Shown here: positions 60,292-64,000 of the stretch, piece by piece
Layout: every line of letters starts with the position of its first letter
How positions within the stretch are numbered: the stretch's first letter is position 1
Assembly: GCF_009176305.1 (NCBI RefSeq)
Contig: NZ_BLAJ01000005.1
Coordinates: 62,001 to 126,000 of the forward strand
DNA from: Martinezella dioscoreae
Lineage (GTDB): Bacteria; Pseudomonadota; Alphaproteobacteria; Rhizobiales; Rhizobiaceae
DNA: 64,000 nucleotides
Direction of reading: 5' to 3'
Notes under the pieces: model-generated
What the model was told of the DNA's origin: nothing
Seen by the model: the letters and a program-made list of their open reading frames with translations, nothing else
Database searches by the model: none
Position numbers and translations under genes: made by a program

Positions 60292-61011
60292 TCAGTTGTC
60301 TGATACGATGGTCTTGCGGCCGCCGCCGGTCAAGATTTCCGCAAAGCCGCCCTTCTCGTGTATGGAGAAGACGACGATCGGAATGGAATTTTCGCGTGCA
60401 AGCGCCACGGCGGCGACGTCCATGACGGCCAGTCCCTTTTCGAGCACCTGACTATGGGTCAGATGATCGAAGCGTTCTGCATCGGGGAACTTCTTCGGAT
60501 CGGCGGAATAGATGCCATCGACCTGCGTTCCCTTGAAGATCGCTTCAGCGCCCATTTCGGCGGCGCGCAGCGCGGCTGCGGAATCCGTCGTGAAGAAGGG
60601 ATTGCCGGTGCCACCGGCGAAGATGACCACGCGGCCGAGCGAAAGATGGTAGAGCGTGGCGCGCTGCGAGAAGCTTTCGCAGATTTCCGGCATGGAGATG
60701 GCCGAGAGCACGACGGTATCGATATTGAGCTTGCGCAGCGAGGTCGCCAGCGCCAGCGCATTGATGACCGTGCCGAGCATGCCCATGTGGTCGCCGGTCA
60801 CCCGGTCGCCGCCCTTGGAGGCCACGGCTACCCCGCGGAAGATATTGCCGCCGCCAACCACGACGCCGACTTCAACACCCATTTCGCGCGCCTGTGCGAT
60901 ATCACCGGCAATCCGGTCCGCGACCGTGACATCGATACCAAAACCCTGGCTGCCCATCAGAGCTTCACCAGAGGCCTTGAGCAACACGCGCTTGTAGATC
61001 GGCTGGGACAT
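60292..61011 (-). CDS. pyrH: UMP kinase
   Basis: This 239-residue amino-acid-kinase-fold enzyme phosphorylates UMP to UDP. Motifs: YKRVLLKASGEALMGSQGFG at the start, GVVVGGGNIFRG, DHMGMLGTVINALALATSLR, and VVIFAGGTGNPFFTTDSAAA. AAGGAG lies five bases before the ATG. UTP from this step is consumed by the lipid A enzymes encoded downstream. Confidence 0.97.
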   Translation of the reverse strand: MSQPIYKRVLLKASGEALMGSQGFGIDVTVADRIAGDIAQAREMGVEVGVVVGGGNIFRGVAVASKGGDRVTGDHMGMLGTVINALALATSLRKLNIDTVVLSAISMPEICESFSQRATLYHLSLGRVVIFAGGTGNPFFTTDSAAALRAAEMGAEAIFKGTQVDGIYSADPKKFPDAERFDHLTHSQVLEKGLAVMDVAAVALARENSIPIVVFSIHEKGGFAEILTGGGRKTIVSDN

Positions 61012-61147
61012 CGTAGCTCCTTGAAGTGATCACCGGGGGAATGATTGTGAAAGCCGGATACACGAAGGGCACCGCGTTGTCACGCGATGCCCATACGTTT
61101 TCCCTGATATGGTTTCACCAAACCGGAATATGTCCCTTTTCGACCGT

Positions 61148-61244
61148 GCTTTTCCGCACTTCTTCAAATTGCGGAAAAGCCCTATCGTTTTGTTTCCTTA
61201 CGCATTCCGAACGGAAAACCGCTACGCACTTTTCCTGGAAATGC
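61148..61244 (+). repeat. RIME-like intergenic mosaic repeat, two hairpins (copy C)
   Basis: Hairpin 1 is a perfect 11-base inverted repeat, GCTTTTCCGCA (61148-61158) with TGCGGAAAAGC (61170-61180). Hairpin 2 pairs GCATTCC (61202-61208) with GGAAATGC (61237-61244), and inside it GGAAAA (61213-61218) with TTTTCC (61230-61235). Compared with copy B the outer arm differs on both strands in a way that keeps pairing. The element starts directly after the tsf stop codon on the transcribed strand. Confidence 0.8.
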
Positions 61245-61249
61245 TCAGA

Positions 61250-62176
61250 TCAGCCCTTGGCGACAGCCGCAACTTCTGCGGCGAAGTCGCTTTCTTCCTT
61301 TTCGACGCCTTCGCCGAGCAGCAGACGGGCCATGCCGGTGATTTCGATCGGGGCACCGGCGGTCTTTTCAGCTTCCTTGAGGGCAGCACCGACCGTCAGG
61401 TCCGGATTGATGACGAAAGCCTGCGAGAGAAGAGCGACTTCCTCGAAGAACTTGCGCATACGGCCTTCGACCATCTTTTCGATGATGGCTTCCGGCTTGC
61501 CGGATTCGCGGGACTGTTCGATGAAGACGTTGCGTTCGCGCTCGGCGACGGCTGCGTCGACTTCTTCGGCGCGGATAGCCAGCGGGTTCGTAGCAGCGAT
61601 GTGCATGGCGATCTGGCGGCCGATCGAGGTCAGAACAGCCTTGTCACCGACCGACTTCAGGGCGACCAGAACGCCGAGCTTGCCGATACCGTCGCCAGCA
61701 GCGTTATGGATGTAGGTCGCCACAACGCCATGCTCGACTTCCAGCTTGGCGGCACGACGGAGCGTCATGTTCTCGCCGATGGTAGCAATCGCGTCCTTGA
61801 TGGCGTCGGCGACCGGCTTGCCGGATGCGGGATAGGTCGCAGCCGAAATGGCTTCAACGGTACCGTCGGTGGACAGCGCAACTTCGGCAATGCCGCGAGC
61901 GAGGTCCTGGAAGGCATCGTTACGGGCAACGAAGTCGGTTTCGGAATTGAGCTCGACAACAACGGCCTTGTGACCAGCGCCGGCAATGGCGATCAGGCCT
62001 TCAGCGGCGGTGCGGCCGGACTTCTTGTCGGCCTTGGAGATGCCCTTGGCGCGCAGCCAGTCGATCGCGGCTTCGATATCGCCGTTCGTCTCGGTCAGCG
62101 CCTTCTTGCAGTCCATCATGCCTGCGCCAGACTTTTCGCGCAGTTCTTTCACCAGTGCAGCCGTAATCTCGGTCAT
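61250..62176 (-). CDS. tsf: Elongation factor Ts
   Basis: This 308-residue protein is the guanine-nucleotide exchange factor for EF-Tu. The N-terminal UBA-like region and signature LREKSGAGMMDCKKALTETN and the core motif ELNSETDFVARNDAFQDLAR are intact. GAGGAAG precedes the ATG. It follows rpsB after a 272-base gap containing two hairpins, so the relative amounts of S2 and EF-Ts may be set by partial termination. Confidence 0.98.
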   Translation of the reverse strand: MTEITAALVKELREKSGAGMMDCKKALTETNGDIEAAIDWLRAKGISKADKKSGRTAAEGLIAIAGAGHKAVVVELNSETDFVARNDAFQDLARGIAEVALSTDGTVEAISAATYPASGKPVADAIKDAIATIGENMTLRRAAKLEVEHGVVATYIHNAAGDGIGKLGVLVALKSVGDKAVLTSIGRQIAMHIAATNPLAIRAEEVDAAVAERERNVFIEQSRESGKPEAIIEKMVEGRMRKFFEEVALLSQAFVINPDLTVGAALKEAEKTAGAPIEITGMARLLLGEGVEKEESDFAAEVAAVAKG

Positions 62177-62345
62177 AAGCTTCCTCTTGTCGGTTCATAC
62201 GGTGCGGCAAACGGCTTGAGCCGAAGCGGCACCGATTTGAGGGACGAAATGTACCCGTAAGTATGACAGCGTTATGAAACCGCGTCATACTGTGGAATTC
62301 TTGATTGGAACATGCCTGGATTTTCCGCCCAGGCGAGGCGTTATC

Positions 62346-62396
62346 AAAAACGCGATAAGGCCGCTCGAACTTCTTGAAGTCGCAAACGGCCTTATC
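62346..62396 (-). terminator. Terminator/attenuator between rpsB and tsf
   Basis: On the minus strand the ten-base stem GATAAGGCCG/CGGCCTTATC (62396-62387 with 62363-62354) with a 23-base loop is followed by GCG and five T. It lies after rpsB and well before tsf, so it probably reduces rather than abolishes transcription into tsf. Confidence 0.7.
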
Positions 62397-62415
62397 CCGG
62401 ATATCAATGCGCTTG

Positions 62416-62437
62416 GGCGGGCAATCTTCTGCCCGCC
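62416..62437 (-). other. GC-rich hairpin just after rpsB
   Basis: GGCGGGCA (62416-62423) pairs perfectly with TGCCCGCC (62430-62437) around a six-base loop, 11 bases after the rpsB stop codon. There is no T-run, so it is more likely an mRNA-stabilising or processing hairpin than a terminator. Confidence 0.6.
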
Positions 62438-62448
62438 ACTTGGCGCGA

Positions 62449-63216
62449 TCAGGCTTCGGTGCCGTCCGCCAGGGTCGGCTCGACCGGAGCTTCTTCGGAA
62501 GCGCCGAGGTCACGGCCCGATGCGCTCTGCTGGCGAGCGATACCGTCGATGGCAGCGCGCGAGATCAGGTCGCAGTAAAGAGCGATGGCGCGCGAGGCGT
62601 CGTCGTTGCCCGGGATCGGATAGTCGATCAGGTCCGGATCGCAGTTCGAGTCGATGATGGCGACGACCGGGATGCCGAGGCGCTTGGCTTCGTCGATTGC
62701 GATCTTTTCCTTGTTGGTGTCGATGATGAACATCAGGTCCGGCGTGCCGCCCATGTCCTTGATACCGCCGAGGGCCTTGTCGAGCTTTTCGCGCTCGCGC
62801 TCGAGGTTCAGACGCTCCTTCTTGGTGAAGCCCTGGGCTTCGCCGGAGAGGATTTCGTCGAGCTTGCGCAGGCGCTGGATCGAGTTGGAGATCGTCTTCC
62901 AGTTAGTCATCATGCCGCCGAGCCAGCGGGCGTTGACGTAGTACTGAGCCGAACGCTTCGCGCTGTCGGCGATCAGTTCGGACGCCTGGCGCTTGGTGCC
63001 GACGAACAGAACGCGGCCGCCGCGGGCAACGGTGTCGCTGACAACCTGCAGAGCGCGGCTCAGCATCGGAACCGTCTGGGCGAGGTCGATGATGTGGATG
63101 TTGTTACGATCGCCGAAAATGTACGGCTTCATCTTCGGGTTCCAGCGGTGCGTCTGGTGGCCGAAGTGAACACCTGCTTCGAGAAGCTGGCGCATAGAAA
63201 AATCGGGCAATGCCAT
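62449..63216 (-). CDS. rpsB: 30S ribosomal protein S2
   Basis: This 255-residue ribosomal protein starts MALPDFSMRQLLEAGVHFGH and has the S2 signatures RWNPKMKPYIFGDRNNIHII, GGMMTNWKTISNSIQRL and PVVAIIDSNCDPDLIDYPIP. ATG 63216 was chosen because it gives the family N-terminus; the longer frame upstream is the leader. The extra C-terminal tail (about 25 residues) is usual in rhizobia. It heads the thirteen-gene minus-strand run that ends with lpxB. Confidence 0.98.
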   Translation of the reverse strand: MALPDFSMRQLLEAGVHFGHQTHRWNPKMKPYIFGDRNNIHIIDLAQTVPMLSRALQVVSDTVARGGRVLFVGTKRQASELIADSAKRSAQYYVNARWLGGMMTNWKTISNSIQRLRKLDEILSGEAQGFTKKERLNLEREREKLDKALGGIKDMGGTPDLMFIIDTNKEKIAIDEAKRLGIPVVAIIDSNCDPDLIDYPIPGNDDASRAIALYCDLISRAAIDGIARQQSASGRDLGASEEAPVEPTLADGTEA

Positions 63217-63279
63217 GCCTTTGTATCCTTTTCCGGTTGAACCTCCGCAAGGCGAACAGCATCCTCTTCGAGAATGCCA

Positions 63280-63308
63280 CCGGGCGGAAAAATCCGGATT
63301 TCTCCCGG
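63280..63308 (-). promoter_or_regulatory. rpsB: Hairpin in the rpsB 5' leader
   Basis: The element pairs CCGGG with CCCGG at the base, GGA with TCC in the middle, and AAATCC with GGATTT at the top, with single-base mismatches between the blocks. It lies inside the predicted rpsB transcript leader, about 65 bases before the start codon. S2 represses its own mRNA in other bacteria, so this is a candidate autoregulatory structure. Confidence 0.5.
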
Positions 63309-63341
63309 ACAATCCCATGCCTTACGTGTGGAATGCGGGTG

Positions 63342-63370
63342 CCCATACCTTCGATTCGCTTGGAATGCAA
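63342..63370 (-). promoter_or_regulatory. rpsB: Promoter of the rpsB superoperon
   Basis: On the minus strand TTGCAT (63370-63365) and TATGGG (63347-63342) are 17 bases apart, preceded by a C (CTTGCA is favoured in alphaproteobacteria). Transcription would start near 63335 and leave a leader of about 120 bases. Confidence 0.5.
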
Positions 63371-63405
63371 GGCTTTTGGATCAAAAAAACAATCTCGCCA
63401 TGCCC

Positions 63406-64000
63406 TCAGCTGGCCAATTTATCAAGAAGCGCCAGCATGACATTGGCATCCGGCATAGGCAATACGGCATCGATCTCGGCCGGCAGCAGGCCGGCGATGG
63501 CATTGTCGGCATCGCCGGTCGCGGTGCCGAGCGGTCCGCGGAAACCGTGCCTGGTCCAGGCGAGCTCCTGCAATCGCGGGCTGACGAGAGCTTCGATCAT
63601 GCGATCGACCTGTTCGTCGATCGCGATCAACGGATGCGCGGAATAGACGGTTGGATGCGGATAGAGCACGACGGGCTTGGCGCTGTTGCTCGCCTGAACC
63701 CTCTTCCAACGCTGCGGATCGGCGATGATCCATTCCACCAGCTGATTCTCATAGCCGACGATCATCGGTTCGCCGCCAATGCCGCCCGCGAGATACTGTT
63801 CGAACAACTTGCCCGACGAAGACGACTTGAAACCCATGTTGCGGAAGATCGCCTGGGCCTTGTCCCCGAACTGCGCCAGAGCGTCCGGACTCGCGACGTT
63901 GCCGCTCAGGAGGCTCAGTACCAGGCCGGAAAACATGAAGCCGGAATTGGAGCGATTCGGATCGGTCGACACGATTCGGGCCTGGCCATAGAGCGAGTTG
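63406..64000 (-). CDS. Solute-binding-like protein (C-terminal part, continues past right edge)
   Basis: The reading frame is open to the window end, entering as NSLYGQARIVSTDPNRSNSG, so only the last 198 residues or so are visible; a GTG at 63972 inside it is not a real start. The STDPNRSNSG segment, the GGEPMIVGYENQLVEWII stretch and the two-lobe pattern resemble periplasmic binding proteins of the SBP_bac_11 type, sometimes fused to other domains. Function cannot be named without the N-terminal half. It precedes rpsB on the same strand, but rpsB has its own promoter. Confidence 0.6.
   Translation of the reverse strand, partial: NSLYGQARIVSTDPNRSNSGFMFSGLVLSLLSGNVASPDALAQFGDKAQAIFRNMGFKSSSSGKLFEQYLAGGIGGEPMIVGYENQLVEWIIADPQRWKRVQASNSAKPVVLYPHPTVYSAHPLIAIDEQVDRMIEALVSPRLQELAWTRHGFRGPLGTATGDADNAIAGLLPAEIDAVLPMPDANVMLALLDKLAS

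Overview
The window is a stretch of chromosome from an alphaproteobacterium of the Rhizobiaceae, most likely Rhizobium. The evidence is a rhizobial phosphatidylcholine synthase, the dusB(nifR3)-ntrB-ntrC / ntrY-ntrX nitrogen-regulation block, a fused ispDF gene, a pyruvate dehydrogenase operon whose E1-beta carries a lipoyl domain, an alphaproteobacterial LexA with a GAAC-N7-GAAC operator, and intergenic hairpin repeats typical of rhizobia. Both window edges cut genes.

Layout. 0-6.6 kb: nucleoside-type ABC transporter ATPase and the first codons of its permease, quinone oxidoreductase, pcs, a UbiH-family hydroxylase, an AEC permease and ccdA. 6.8-11.7 kb: an accessory-looking block of small genes (PsiF-like exported protein, 71-, 67-, 36-, 158-, 58- and 68-residue proteins, a GlsB-type membrane protein), tRNA-Lys(TTT) and a GntR regulator. 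Two of the small genes have general-stress (EcfG/RpoE2-like) promoter motifs. 11.8-16.8 kb: fpr, then the sulfite-assimilation operon cysG-DUF2849-cysI-DUF934. 17.1-21.2 kb: a deaminase, mazG, hflX, hfq and a D-amino-acid-transaminase-like gene. 21.3-28.8 kb: ntrYX and dusB-ntrBC. 29-30.7 kb: ispDF and a cinA/pncC-type gene. 30.7-40.2 kb: one long minus-strand run, pdhA-pdhB-pdhC-SGNH hydrolase-lpd-two GlsB proteins-lipA-two P-loop paralogues-COQ10-like gene, joining pyruvate oxidation to lipoate synthesis. 40.3-43.9 kb: ftsB, eno, kdsA, VOC protein. 44.4-49.2 kb: lexA, comEC, gltA. 49.2-63.2 kb: the translation and envelope superoperon rpsB-tsf-pyrH-frr-uppS-cdsA-rseP-bamA-lpxD-fabZ-lpxA-lpxI-lpxB. 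Right edge: part of a solute-binding-like protein.

Most of the window is core genome. The most unusual item is rseP, which encodes a site-2 protease with three tandem PDZ units at an exact 90-residue period. Other points to follow up are the stress-promoter-linked microproteins at 8-9.5 kb, the RIME-like hairpin repeats placed directly after stop codons in the envelope superoperon, a tandem pair of P-loop kinase-like genes between lipA and the COQ10 gene, and several unexplained palindromes upstream of metabolic operons. I found no CRISPR array, prophage, insertion sequence or obvious defence system.
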